Assembly (NCBI RefSeq): GCF_013167895.1
Contig: NZ_BLWC01000001.1
Location: 248,001-312,000 of the forward strand
DNA: 64,000 bases
From: Streptomyces fulvorobeus
Lineage (GTDB): Bacteria; Actinomycetota; Actinomycetes; Streptomycetales; Streptomycetaceae
Direction: 5' to 3'
Shown here: one piece after another, positions 47,525-57,216 of the stretch
How the letters are laid out: every line of letters begins with the position of its first letter
Numbering within the stretch: position 1 is the first letter of the stretch
Translations under genes and position numbers: made by a program
Notes under the pieces: model-generated
Database searches by the model: none
What the model saw: the letters and a program-made list of their open reading frames with translations, nothing else
Told to the model about the DNA's origin: nothing

Positions 47525-50500
47525 TCAGGCCGCCGAGGCGGCCCGCTCGGCGGTGACGTGGACGAGCGCCCGGCTCGTCGTGCCGTTGACCGTGACGGCG
47601 AGCGTGGCCGTGCCCGGGCGCAGGGCTGTGAGAGTGCCTGTGGCGGGGTCGAACACCGCCGTGTGACGGGGGCGGGCCCCGGACTCCGCACCGATGTGGA
47701 CGTTGGGGGACGCCGTCCAGTCCGCGCTGAGCGGGAAGGCCACCGGCACCTCGCGCGTGCCCTGGGTGAGGGTCGCCGCCACCTCGCCCCGCTCCCCCGC
47801 GGCGAGGGCCGCGGGCGCGTCGAGTGCGAGGGCGTCGACGTGGGCACGGGTCTGGGCCGAGACCCAGTCGGGGGCGCCCTGCCACGGCTTGCGGCGGGCG
47901 GTGGCCTGTTCCTCCGCGGTGACCTGGTCGGCCCCGATGAGGGACCAGCCGGTGAAGCCGCCCTCGTCCACCGGCCCTGCCGGTGCCTTGCCCGCGTTGC
48001 CGTTGACCAGATACGGCACGCCGTCGACGTGCGAGGCGTGGAACACCCCGACGTGGCTGCCGATGAGGGCCGCCCCTTGCCCGTCGTACGACGGAAGTCG
48101 GCGAGCCACCGCTCGATCAGGGCCGCCTCCTTGCGGTCCGTGAGCTGACTGCCCTTCTGCACGGTCGGGTCACGCGGGGGACGTGCTCGATCAGCATGAC
48201 GGAACCGACGCGGGGGTCCGTCCCGGCCGCGTCCAGCTGTTCGCGCACCTGCCTGATCTGGGCGAAACCGCCGCCCCGCAGGCTGAGACCGGAGGTGTCC
48301 AGCGTGATGATCCGGGTGCCCTTGTGGTCGAAGGTCCGCTGGGCGGGGCCGAACTCGGCGACGAAGTTGTCGATCCTCCCGCCCATCACCTCGTGATTTC
48401 CCGGTACGTAGTACCAGGGCACCGTGTTCCCCAGCTCCTCGCTCAGAATCCTCCGTGCGAAGGCGAGGTCGGCGGGTGACCCCTCGTCGACGAGGTCTCC
48501 GTTGATGACGAGGAAGTCGGGTGCCGCCGCCTTGATCTCACGCAGCGTGCGGCGGGCCTGGGCGACGATCGCGCTGTCCGGCTGGCGGGCGACGAACTGG
48601 GCGTCCGACATCACCGCGAACCGCCAGTCCCGGCGTTCGGTCACCGCCGCCGGATCGATCAAGGAGTCCTTGACGACGGGCGGTTCGGGCAGGGCGACCG
48701 TGGGCGGAACCTGGGCGGCCAGGTCGTCGATGACGATCTCACCGGTGTACTGCCTGGCCGCGGCCGTCTCGGCGAGGTAGAAGCGGAACACGCCGAGTGG
48801 CATCGCGGCCCCGCGGGCACCGCGAAGGTGACCTGCCGCCAACCGGTCCAGGTGATGAACGGGCCACGCAGCAGCTGGTCCGAGCCCCCGGCGTCCCTGA
48901 GGTGCAGCGTCGGCCAGGCGCCGCTGCCGTCACCCTTGATCCACAGTGTGTACGACTGCGGCTGGCCGGGCACGACGACGGGCTGGGGCGGGGCCGCGTA
49001 GGCCGCGCGGGTGGCTGTCGAGCGGGTGAAGTCGTACGTCAGTCTCAGCCCGGTACCGGTGCGGCCGTCCGGGGTCGCGGCGAGCGAACCGGCGGCACGG
49101 GCCTGGCTGAACTTCCACGAGGCGGCGTCGTCGAAGGAGGCGACGGCCTGTTCGGTGAGGCCGACGCTGACGGCGAGGGCGGTGGTGGTGCCCGCGACCG
49201 TAGCCCGGATCTGTCCCGCGCCGCTGCCGGTGCGGGAGGTGACCGTGAAGCCGCCCCGGTCGTCGTCGCGGACGTCGAAGAGCTCGCGGTCGTAGTCGAG
49301 GATGACGTCACGCGGTTCGACGGGGGCGCTCGTGCCGTGGGCGTCGAGCCCCACGATGCCGAACGTGCCGGTGGCGTCCGCGTCGGCGAGGCCGACGCGC
49401 CGGGTGGTCGGCTGGATACGGGCCAGCCGGTCGAGCACGGTCAGCCGGGTGGTGCCGCGGGCGTCGCCGCGCCGGGCGACGACTTCGGTGGTCCCGCTGC
49501 GGTGAGCGGTGAAGAGGCCGGTGCTGTCGGTCCTGCCGACCGCGGAGGCCACGGTGTGCCAGTGCGGGGTGCCCGCGGCGGGGCCGTAGGTCTCGTCGTA
49601 CCCGTCTGCGGTGAGCTGCCGGGTCAGGCCGGGAAAGACCCGTTCGGGGTGGCCGCCTCTGACCGGGTCGTCGCCGGGCGCGGCACCGGCCGGGGTCCGC
49701 GTCTCCACCCAGAAGCCCTCGATCCGGCCGCTGCCGTCCGCGGTGGTGAGGGCGAGGCCGTTGGGCACCGTGCGTTCGCCGCCGTCCGAGGGGCTGTTCT
49801 CCACCTGGAGCGTGTCACTGCCCGGTTCGCGCGCCAGCAGGGTCGATGAGCCGCCGCCGTCGAGGTTGAGCGCGCTGTACGAGCCGGCGCTCCGCATCAT
49901 CGCGCCCAGTTCGGTGAGGGTGACGCCTCCGCTGTCCGCCTGCCTGCCGTCGACGGTGATCACCTGCATCGTGCGGCCGTCCTTGGAGAACCCCACGGCG
50001 GTGCGGGGGGCTGCGGTGTTGTTGCCGCCGCCGTCGTGGTTCTGCGCGACGCCGTCCACGACGAGGAGTTCGCGGCCCCCGACCGCTGTACGGGGCACGG
50101 TTCCGCTGTCGGCGCGGGCCCGGTACGCCAGGGCCACCGGGTCGCCGGGTTCCAGGGCGGCCAGAAGTGCGGCGCCCGCCTCGCGGCCGACCAGGACCGT
50201 GGTGTCCTCGGGCACGGGGCCCGACCCGGGGGTGGGCGACACGGAGACGACCTTGCCGTCCCGTACCGCCGCCTCCGCGACGGGAGTCGCCGTGTCCACG
50301 GTCGACGCGCGGTCGGCGCTCCCCCATGCCGGGGTGTACGCGCCTACGCCCCCGGCCGGCACGTTCGCCGCGTTGTACGCGCTCAGCGGGTGCTCGCCGG
50401 ACGGGAGGGTGAGGGTGCCGTCGAAGTACAGCTCCAGGACGCGGCCCGCGTTCTCGGGGCCTATGCCCACGGCCCGGTGGATGCCGGGAGCCGGGGAGTG

Positions 50501-51010
50501 GACCATCATCCCGTCCTTGACGCCCGGCCCCTGCGGTGCGCCGGTCTGGTTGATGTCGAAGAAGTCGGCGTTGATCGCGGCGACGGTACGGCGTCCGCTT
50601 CCCGGGTCGTGCCCTGCGGCGAGTTCGGAGACCGTACGGCGCTCCGCGACCTTGCCCGTGGAGAGGTAGTCGGCGCGCACGCCGCCGTCGAGGTCGACGG
50701 AGAGGGTGTCGACCCGGAGCCACTTGTCGGACTCCAGCCGGTCGTACGAGGTGAGGCGTACGCCGGGGGCGACCGGGCGGGAACTGCGCGCCGTCTCGAT
50801 GCCGTCGCCGTCCACGACCGACGTCGCTCCGCCGGCCGCGTTGCTCGCGGGCGGCGGGGCGACGGGGCGCAGGACCTCGGTGGTGTCCAGCGGGCGGGGG
50901 TCGGGGTTGCCGTCGGCGGTGGCGGGGCTGATCGCCCCCGCCACCGCCGCGGACAGCGTCACGAGCAGTACGAGCGAACGCACGGCGGTGCCGGATCTGA
51001 AAGCTCCCAC
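47525..51010 (-). CDS. secreted phosphodiester glycosidase fused to metallophosphoesterase, three frame breaks
   Basis: About 1,162 residues. GTG 51010 follows AGGAGG and gives a Sec signal peptide (VRSLVLLVTLSAAVAGA). Next comes an NAGPA-type phosphodiester glycosidase domain (NADFFDINQTGAPQGPGVKD; LNLDGGGSSTLLAREPGSD), Ig-like modules, a carbohydrate-binding-like region, then a calcineurin-like phosphoesterase: DAQF, NGDLVDEG, GNHEVMGG and GSHVGVFHA. The frame breaks at 48809-48812, 48176-48180 and 48073-48076; each is repaired by one G/C, the second restoring HVPPRDPTVQKGSQ. Similar giant proteins exist in Streptomyces. It probably removes sugar or teichoic-acid-like phosphodiesters outside the cell; substrate unknown. 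Confidence 0.85.
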
Positions 51011-51203
51011 AAGTCCTCCTGGAGGGGCGCGCCTCGCGCGGGCGGTCAACGCTGTCGGCGGACAGCATGGCCGGACGCGGGGCGACGCACCAGAGGGCAA
51101 CGGGGCCACCAGGGGGAACAGTTCGGGGCGGGCGGGTGACCTGTCCGGTCTTCCGGAGCGGCAGGGGTGGCGTCGGCTGGTTCCGGCCAGCAGAGTTGAC
51201 GGC

Positions 51204-51701
51204 ATGTCGACGGGCAAGCGTAGTGCGGGACTGCTCCTCTTCCGGGTCGTGGACGCGGAAGACGGTCCGGACGTGGAGGTTCTGCTCGGCCATATGGGCG
51301 GCCCCTTCTGGGCCGGCCGGGAGTCGGGCGCCTGGTCGGTGCCCAAGGGGGAGTACGCCGCAGGGGAGGAGCCGGAGGCGGCGGCCCGCCGGGAGTTCGT
51401 GGAGGAGCTGGGGCTGCCCGCTCCCGGGGGCGGCTGGGTGCCCCTGGGCGAGGTGCGTCAGGCGGGCGGCAAGACGGTGACGGTGTGGGCGGTGGAGGGC
51501 GAGGTGGACCCCGCGCTCGCCGTGCCCGGGACCTTCACCATGGAGTGGCCGCGCGGCTCCGGCGTACAGCGGGAGTTCCCCGAGATGGACCGGTTCGCCT
51601 GGTGCGCGCCGGCCGAGGCGGCGGAGCGCCTCGTGGCTGGCCAGCGGGTCTTCCTCGACCGGCTGCGCGGTCACGTGCGCGGCGCGGACACCTCTTCGTA
51701 G
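51204..51701 (+). CDS. NUDIX hydrolase
   Basis: A 165-residue NUDIX protein. The box GEYAAGEEPEAAARREFVEE (followed by LGL) fits Gx5Ex7REUxEExGU at about residues 49-71. It begins STGKRSAGLLLFRVVDAEDG with PFWAGRESGAWSVPKGEY, the Ap4A-hydrolase-like/DUF4916-type group that accepts varied nucleoside diphosphate substrates. The start is ATG 51204. Its ribosome-binding site is weak. It is divergent from the giant phosphodiesterase gene across 193 bases. Confidence 0.87.
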   Translation: MSTGKRSAGLLLFRVVDAEDGPDVEVLLGHMGGPFWAGRESGAWSVPKGEYAAGEEPEAAARREFVEELGLPAPGGGWVPLGEVRQAGGKTVTVWAVEGEVDPALAVPGTFTMEWPRGSGVQREFPEMDRFAWCAPAEAAERLVAGQRVFLDRLRGHVRGADTSS

Positions 51702-51798
51702 CCGTGTCGGACCGCCGACCGGAAAGCCCTCGAACGCGTCCTGCGGAACATCGCGGGGTGGCGGCACAGGCCGGGGGGCACCGGCCCGTGCCCGCGGT

Positions 51799-52548
51799 TC
51801 AGTGGCGGTCGGCCGGCACGGGGCGCCGGGGTGCGAGCGCGGAGAGGAACGCGGTCCGGCGGCGGAGCCGGAAGCCGAGCGAGGTATAGAGCCGGACCGC
51901 GTTGGTGTTGGACGCCGCCGCGTGCAGGAACGGAATGTCGCCCCGCTCCCTGATGTCGTGGGCGACCGCGCGCACGAGGCGGCCCGCGAGCCCCTGCCCC
52001 CGTACGGACTCGTCGGTGCACACACCGCTGATCTCGCTCCAGCCGGGCGGGTTCAGCCGCTCCCCCGCCATCGCCACCAGCACCCCGGAACGACGGATGC
52101 CGAGGTAGGTGCCGAGCTCGACGGTGCGCTTGGCGAAGGGGCCGGGCCGGGTGCGCTCGACGAGTTCGAGCATCTCCGGGACGTCGGCGGGGCCGAGCCG
52201 CACGGCCTCCGGGTCGGGGGCGGCGGCCACGGTCTCGTCGACGAGCTGGACGCCCTCCGCGTGGAACACGACCTTCCAGTCGTCCGGCGGCGGCTCACGG
52301 AAAGCCGCGATGGTGACGGTGCCGCCGGGTCCGGCGAGCGCGGCGGCGTCGGTCCAGTCCCCGGCCTCCGGGTCGTCCGGAAGTGCCAGCCACGGGGAGA
52401 CCTCGGGCGGATAGCGCAGGAGGCGGCCACGGCACTCGGCGAAACGGGCGTGGGGTCCGGTCAGCGACGAGCGGACCGGGTTGTCGAGCGGGTGCCCGGC
52501 CGTCTCTCCGGGCCGGGCACCCGCCGCGAAGGCGTCGGCGCCGCTCAT
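51799..52548 (-). CDS. GNAT-family N-acetyltransferase
   Basis: A 249-residue protein with an N-terminal domain of the FR47-like type and a C-terminal GNAT core: GVCTDESVRGQGLAGRLVRA is motif A, followed by IPFLHAAASNTNAVRLYTSLGF, with the usual YxSLGF end. The acceptor is unknown. ATG 52548 overlaps the stop of the truncated oxidoreductase upstream (ATGA), so translation may be coupled to that fragment. Confidence 0.88.
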   Translation of the reverse strand: MSGADAFAAGARPGETAGHPLDNPVRSSLTGPHARFAECRGRLLRYPPEVSPWLALPDDPEAGDWTDAAALAGPGGTVTIAAFREPPPDDWKVVFHAEGVQLVDETVAAAPDPEAVRLGPADVPEMLELVERTRPGPFAKRTVELGTYLGIRRSGVLVAMAGERLNPPGWSEISGVCTDESVRGQGLAGRLVRAVAHDIRERGDIPFLHAAASNTNAVRLYTSLGFRLRRRTAFLSALAPRRPVPADRH

Positions 52549-52853
52549 GCGGTCACCTCGATCACGATGGTGAGCGGGCAGCCGAACACGGCCTGCCCGG
52601 GTGCGAACCCGTCCGTATCCGGCCCGGTCGCCACCACGGTCCCGGACGCCTCGCTGCCGAGGACGGCGGGCAGGGCGACGGGGGCGCTCCCGGGCCGCGT
52701 ATAACCGTCCCGCAGCTTCCAGTCGACGGGGTCGACTCCGGCCGCCCTGACCGCGACGAGCAGTTCGCCGGGGCCGGGTCGCGGCATCGGCAGGTCCGCG
52801 AAGGCTTCCACCTCGGGTCCGCCGTACCGGGTGAATACGTACGCCTTGGGCAT
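52545..52853 (-). pseudogene. truncated NADPH:quinone oxidoreductase-like protein
   Basis: 102 residues starting at ATG 52853: PKAYVFTRYGGPEVEAFADL, then AVRAAGVDPVDWKLRDG and VLGSEASGTVVATGPD. This is the N-terminal GroES-like domain of a zinc-independent medium-chain reductase (about 310-330 residues normally). It stops after QAVFGCPLTIVIEVTA; the NADPH-binding Rossmann domain is absent. No downstream frame restores it. The last eight residues are unlike the family. The fragment overlaps the GNAT start by four bases. It looks like a deletion relic kept by its ribosome-binding role for GNAT. Confidence 0.75.
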
Positions 52854-53016
52854 GAGTTCCCTCGCTCCGGTCCGCTCGTCGGCTGCCCGATGGGCGGCCG
52901 GGATGCGGCAGCCGCAGGGCGACACCTGCGGTAAGTCCGTTCGGTCTGCATGTATTCCCGTGTACGCCTCGCGTGTCCGTTCTCCGGTGTACATCGAAAT
53001 CGACTCAAAGAGCGTG

Positions 53017-53177
53017 GAATACCGGCCGGTCGGGCTCCAACCCCCCTTCCGCTGTGGCACTGTGGAGCCGATCGCCCCACCGGGCTCCCCCGTACCGGTG
53101 GGGCGGTTCTGTGCTCTCCGGGCGCTCGACGCGACCCCGGCCGGAGGTTCTCCGGCCCGGCGGAGCGAATACCGGCC
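53017..53177. repeat. 11-bp direct repeat GAATACCGGCC, 150 bp apart
   Basis: GAATACCGGCC occurs at 53017-53027 and exactly 150 bases later at 53167-53177. The second copy faces GTATTC at 53187, giving GAATAC-N14-GTATTC. The copies flank the hairpin at 53073-53105. They may be regulator half-sites. Confidence 0.4.
53073..53105 (+). repeat. 11-bp perfect hairpin upstream of the sigma-factor gene
   Basis: CGCCCCACCGG (53073-53083) and CCGGTGGGGCG (53095-53105) pair perfectly around an 11-base loop. It lies 178 bases before the sigma-factor ATG. Confidence 0.5.
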
Positions 53178-53282
53178 AATCAACCTGTATTCCCCGGACC
53201 GACTCCTTCCGTTACGCATGACCGCCGGAACCCGGGGCAGGCGCAAAGACCTCATGGCCAACCACCAGGGGAGCGTGAAGAG

Positions 53283-54155
53283 ATGACGGGACACACCGTG
53301 CGAACGGCCGAGGCGCAGGCGACGAAGGCCACGGCCGAGCTGCCGTGGATCGAGGATGCCGGAAAGGTCGCCCCGAAGGACGCGCGGGAACTGTCGCGGC
53401 TCTTCTTCGACCGGCTCCAGGTCCTGGAGGAGGGCACCCCTGAGCACCAGTACGCGCGCAACACCCTCATCGAGATGAATCTGTCGCTGGTCCGCTTCGC
53501 GGCGGGACGGTTCCGCAACCGCGGCAGCGGTGACATGGAGGACATAGTCCAGGTGGGGACGATCGGCCTGATCAAGGCCATCGACCGCTTCGACCTCTCC
53601 CGCGAGGTCGAGTTCACCTCCTTCGCCGTTCCGTACATCGTCGGCGAGATCAAGCGCTTCTTCCGCGACACCAGTTGGGCCGTCCACGTGCCCAGGCGGC
53701 TCCAGGAACTCCGGGTGGACCTCGCCAAGTCGAAGGAGTCCCTGTCGGCCGAGCTCGACCGCGAACCCACGGTCCAGGAGCTCGCCGAGCATCTCGGGAT
53801 CGAGGAGAGCGAGGTCACCGAAGGCATCGTCGCCGCCAACGGCTACACCGCCGGATCACTGGACATGCCCACGGACTCCGCCGAGTCGTGGAAGCTCACC
53901 GCGGGCGGACGCACGTTCGCCGACGTACTGGGTGAGCCCGACCCGGCCATGGAGAGCGTCGAGAACCTCCACGCCCTCGCGCCGCTGCTCTGCGAACTCG
54001 GAGAGCGCGATCGCCTCATCATCGACATGCGGTTCGGCCAGGAGATGACCCAGGCGCAGATAGGTGAACAGCTCGGCATCTCGCAGATGCACGTCTCCCG
54101 CCTGCTCAGCCGCATCCTCTCCACGCTCCGCAGCGGGATGCTCACCGAGGACTGA
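53283..54155 (+). CDS. SigF/SigB-family RNA polymerase sigma factor
   Basis: A 290-residue group 3 sigma factor. Region 2 is NLSLVRFAAGRFRNRGSGDM with EDIVQVGTIGLIKAIDRFD; region 3 follows SWAVHVPRRLQELRVDLAKS; region 4 is GLSERD-like GERDRLIIDMRFGQEMTQAQ with ISQMHVSRLLSRIL (helix-turn-helix). The type matches SigB/SigF/SigG of Streptomyces, which drive osmotic, oxidative and sporulation genes. Such sigma factors are usually held by an RsbW-like protein; none is adjacent. Start is ATG 53283. Likely targets in the window are the CsbD, DUF6131 and PRC-barrel genes. Confidence 0.92.
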   Translation: MTGHTVRTAEAQATKATAELPWIEDAGKVAPKDARELSRLFFDRLQVLEEGTPEHQYARNTLIEMNLSLVRFAAGRFRNRGSGDMEDIVQVGTIGLIKAIDRFDLSREVEFTSFAVPYIVGEIKRFFRDTSWAVHVPRRLQELRVDLAKSKESLSAELDREPTVQELAEHLGIEESEVTEGIVAANGYTAGSLDMPTDSAESWKLTAGGRTFADVLGEPDPAMESVENLHALAPLLCELGERDRLIIDMRFGQEMTQAQIGEQLGISQMHVSRLLSRILSTLRSGMLTED

Positions 54156-54426
54156 GCGGCCCGCGCCCCGGCCCGGCCGCGTCCGGACGGTCATCCAGCC
54201 CCCGCGACCGTCCCGCACCACCGCACCGTCACCCGATCGGCCTAATCGGAAAAGAGCCCGCGATGCCGCGGGGCACGGTGCTGGAGCCCACCTGCCGAGC
54301 CCATGGGCCCCGCCTCCCGCTGCCGGGAAGTTGCAGCGCCCATCCGGGTGAGGCGCGATGGAGGTCGGACGCGCCTTCCCTGCTGGACCCACCCACAGGA
54401 CGCGCCCGGGCGAGGAGGAACCGGCT

Positions 54427-55392
54427 ATGGGAGCCGCAGACGGTTTCACGGATTCCGCAGAGCTTGACGGCCTGAACGTCTACGACAGCGAGGGCGAGAA
54501 GGTCGGAAGCGTCGGGCGGGTGTACGTCGACGACGTCACGGGCAAGCCCGACTGGATCACGGTCAAGACCGGCATGTTCGGTATGAAGGAGAGCTTCGTA
54601 CCGCTCGCCGGAGCTCGCCGTGTCGCCTCCGACCTGCATATCTCTCATCCGAAGGACAAGGTCAAGGACGCCCCGCGGGTGGACGCGGACGCCCACCTGT
54701 CCGTTACGGAGGAAGAGGAGCTCTACCGGCACTACGGCCTCACGAAGAGGTCGACCACGAAGGCCGCCGGACCGGCGGGCACCGCTGCCGGCGCGCCGAC
54801 CACGACCGGTACCGGCACGATGGGCGCCGCCGGCACCACCCGTGGGGGCACCGGCAAGGCGACCACCCCCGGCATGGCGGGAACCGGAACCGGCGCGGGC
54901 AGGCACCGCGACACCTCCGCGACCACGGGACGCCCACTCGTGGGCGCCGGGTCCGAACGGTCCGCGGCCGACCTCGGCCACAAGGACGAGATGATCCGGT
55001 CCGAGGAGCAGCTGCACGTCGGGACGGAGGAGTACGAGAGCGGACGGGCGCGTCTGCACAAGTACGTGGTGACCGAGAACGTCACCCGCACCGTGCCCGT
55101 CTCCCACGAGGAGGTCCGGGTCGTACGCGAGCCCCTGATGCCGGACGAGAAGTCCACCGGCCGGACCGACATCGGCGAACAGGACGTCGAGGTCACACTG
55201 CACGCGGAACGGGCGACCGTCCGCAAGGAGGCCGTCCCCGTCGAGCGCGTCCGTCTCGAGACGAACAAGGTCACCGAGCAGAAGGAAGTCTCCGCCGAGG
55301 TCCGCAAGGAGAAGATCGACTACGCGGACGGGAAGGACATGGGCAGCGGCAAGGAGATGGGCGGCGAGTTCGGCCCGGGACGCCGCCGCTGA
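54427..55392 (+). CDS. PRC-barrel and DUF2382 (YsnF-type) stress protein
   Basis: A 321-residue protein in three parts. Residues 10-90 form a PRC-barrel (LNVYDSEGEKVGSVGRVYVD); residues 105-180 are a low-complexity Thr/Gly/Ala linker; residues 190-300 are a DUF2382 domain (MIRSEEQLHVGTEEYESGRA, then three LxKYVVTENVTRTVPV-like repeats). DUF2382 proteins are stress-induced in Bacillus (YsnF) and Streptomyces. Start is ATG 54427, with GAGGAGG upstream. It follows the sigma factor by 271 bases and may belong to its regulon. Confidence 0.87.
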   Translation: MGAADGFTDSAELDGLNVYDSEGEKVGSVGRVYVDDVTGKPDWITVKTGMFGMKESFVPLAGARRVASDLHISHPKDKVKDAPRVDADAHLSVTEEEELYRHYGLTKRSTTKAAGPAGTAAGAPTTTGTGTMGAAGTTRGGTGKATTPGMAGTGTGAGRHRDTSATTGRPLVGAGSERSAADLGHKDEMIRSEEQLHVGTEEYESGRARLHKYVVTENVTRTVPVSHEEVRVVREPLMPDEKSTGRTDIGEQDVEVTLHAERATVRKEAVPVERVRLETNKVTEQKEVSAEVRKEKIDYADGKDMGSGKEMGGEFGPGRRR

Positions 55393-55431
55393 CCCCCTGT
55401 ACGCGACGGACCGACGTACACCGCAGGACAG

Positions 55432-55462
55432 GGGGCGGACCCGTGCCGTACGGGCCCGCCCC
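55432..55462. terminator. terminator between the DUF2382 and sugar-kinase genes
   Basis: GGGCGGACCCGT and ACGGGCCCGCCC pair around GCCGT with one internal mismatch. An outer CCCCCTGT/ACAGGGGG pair (55394-55435 region) adds to it. It lies between two convergent genes. Confidence 0.65.
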
Positions 55463-55554
55463 TTCGCCGTGTATCCGGCCGGCCCCGGAGGCGGCTTCCC
55501 ACGGCAAGGCGCGCGCCGGGATGCGCAGTGGTGCCGGCGCGCCGCGAGTCGTGT

Positions 55555-56522
55555 TCAGATCCGCTTGAGCGCCGCTTCCAGCTCGGCGGCGTCCGGCGGG
55601 TCCGCCCCGGCCCGCGCCACGGTCAGGGCGGCCGAGGCCGCCGCATGGCGCAGTACCTCGGTCACGGTGCCCGCGTCGACCGAGCGCAGCCGCTCGCGGC
55701 CGTCCGCGCCGAGGAGCCCGCGTGAGGCGAGAGCGTGCAGGGTGCCCGACATGAACGCGTCGCCCGCGCCGACGGTGTCCACCACGTCGGTGGGCACCGC
55801 GCCGATGCTCACGCGTCCACCGCGAAACACGGCGAGCGCGCCCTCGGCCCCCGGGTGACCAGGGCCAGGGCGGGGCCGGTGGCCTGCCAGCGGGCGGCGG
55901 CTTTCCCGGGATCCTCCCCCGGGTACAGCCACTCCAGGTCCTCGTCGCTCGCCTTGACGATGTCGCTGAGTGCGACACAGCGTTCGACGCGGCGGACGGC
56001 GGCGGCATGGTCCCCCATCAGTTCCGGCCGCACATTGGGGTCGTAGCTGACGGTCGCCTCTGTGCGCGCCGACTCGACGGCGCCACGTACGGTGCCGGCG
56101 CCCGGCTCCATCACCGCGGCGATCGACCCGGTGTGGACGTGGCGGTGCGCGGTCCCCGGGGGCCCGTACCGGTACAGCGCGTCGCGCGTCCCGAACCCTC
56201 CCGCTGCCAGGGTCCAGGTGATCTCGAAGGTGTACGCGGCCCGTCCGTCGCCGTCGAGGGTCACGGCGGCGGACGGGGTGGGCGCGGTGGCGTCGTCGGT
56301 GCGCACCCGCACCCCGGCGGCTGTCAGATGGTCCCTGATCAGCCGCCCGTTCTCGTCGGCGCCCAACTGGGTGAGCAGCGTGGCGCTCCGCCCGAGCCGG
56401 GCGAGTCCGTAGGCGACGTTGGCCGGGCTGCCGCCCGGGAGGACCTGGTCGACCGCACCGGGGCGCCGGACGATGTCGGCGACACATTCACCGATGACCA
56501 GCACGTCGAGTCTGTCGAGCAT
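55555..56522 (-). CDS. PfkB-family carbohydrate kinase, one frame break
   Basis: About 322 residues in two frames. ATG 56522 gives LDVLVIGECVADIVRRPGAV, then the PfkB signature 1 region GGSPANVAYGLARLGRSATL. The frame breaks in the CCCCC at 55848-55852; one more base gives LVTRGAEGALAVFRGGRVSI. The C-terminal half has signature 2, DVVDTVGAGDAFMSGTLHAL, with the catalytic Asp. It resembles fructokinase/ribokinase-type enzymes that phosphorylate a sugar with ATP. The sugar is unknown. Both halves are conserved. Confidence 0.88.
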
Positions 56523-56678
56523 GGGGCGTCTCCCTGGAGTGCGGTGCCGAAGGTGTGCCGGCAGGCGTTGCGCCTCCCGGACACAGTGGCTCCGATCCTG
56601 CCCTGTGCGGGACAGGTGCCGAAGACTCCGAGCCTTCAGAGGTGCACCCGGAGAGCCCGGCGGCGGTTCGGGTGCGTC

Positions 56679-56942
56679 TCAGGAGGCGCCCTGGCCGCCC
56701 TCCTCCCCGTACCGCCGCTCGAATTTGGCCACCTGTCCCTCCGTGTCGAGCACCCGGGCCCTGCCGGTGAAGAACGGGTGGCTCTCGGCGGAGATCTCCA
56801 CGTCGATCACGGGATAGCTGTTGCCGTCGTCCCAGTCGATCGTCTGCTCGCTCGACGCGGTGGACCTGGTCAGGAAGGCGTAGCCGGCGGACCGGTCGCG
56901 GAAGACCACGGGGCGGTACGAGGGGTGCTTGTCCTGCTGCAT
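56679..56942 (-). CDS. rpmE2: 50S ribosomal protein L31 type B (zinc-independent)
   Basis: An 87-residue L31. It begins [20 protein letters not shown] and contains [20 protein letters not shown]. No cysteines are present, so it is the C-minus (type B) paralogue that replaces zinc-binding L31 when zinc is scarce. In actinobacteria such copies are normally repressed by Zur. I do not see a Zur box near the start at 56942 (AGGAGC upstream). It stands alone, without the usual L28/L33/S14/S18 paralogues. Confidence 0.93.
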   Translation of the reverse strand: MQQDKHPSYRPVVFRDRSAGYAFLTRSTASSEQTIDWDDGNSYPVIDVEISAESHPFFTGRARVLDTEGQVAKFERRYGEEGGQGAS

Positions 56943-57216
56943 GCCTGCTCCTGGGGAGGTACGGTTTCGGCTCCGGCCAGCCTCGCGAACAGGAGCGCAC
57001 CGCGCGATCGCACGCGTCCGTACGGGGGAGCGCGCCGTTCACCCGCTGCCGGGACGGTGCACAGGCCGTTCCACTCCACGGCCGGACGGCTCCCGGGGGC
57101 CGGGTCCACGGACAGACCGCCACCAGCAGGGCGAGGGAGCCGGGCACGCCACCGAGACCACGCCGGTCGGGTGGCGGGAATCCCACCAGGGCGGGTCGGG
57201 CAGTCGCGCCGGCGGC

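Larger units (their letters stand above)
52854..53282. other. 429-base regulatory region upstream of the sigma factor
   Basis: No gene is supported. It contains four copies of GTATTC (52952-52957 and 53187-53192 on the plus strand; 53017-53022 and 53167-53172 inverted), an 11-bp direct repeat (53017-53027 and 53167-53177) and the hairpin at 53073-53105. It is lower in GC than its surroundings, as expected for divergent promoters. Confidence 0.5.

Noticed and set aside
56943..57216. Search for a Zur box upstream of the zinc-independent L31 gene
   Set aside because: No TGAAAATGATTTTCA-like palindrome is visible in the 274-base gap.
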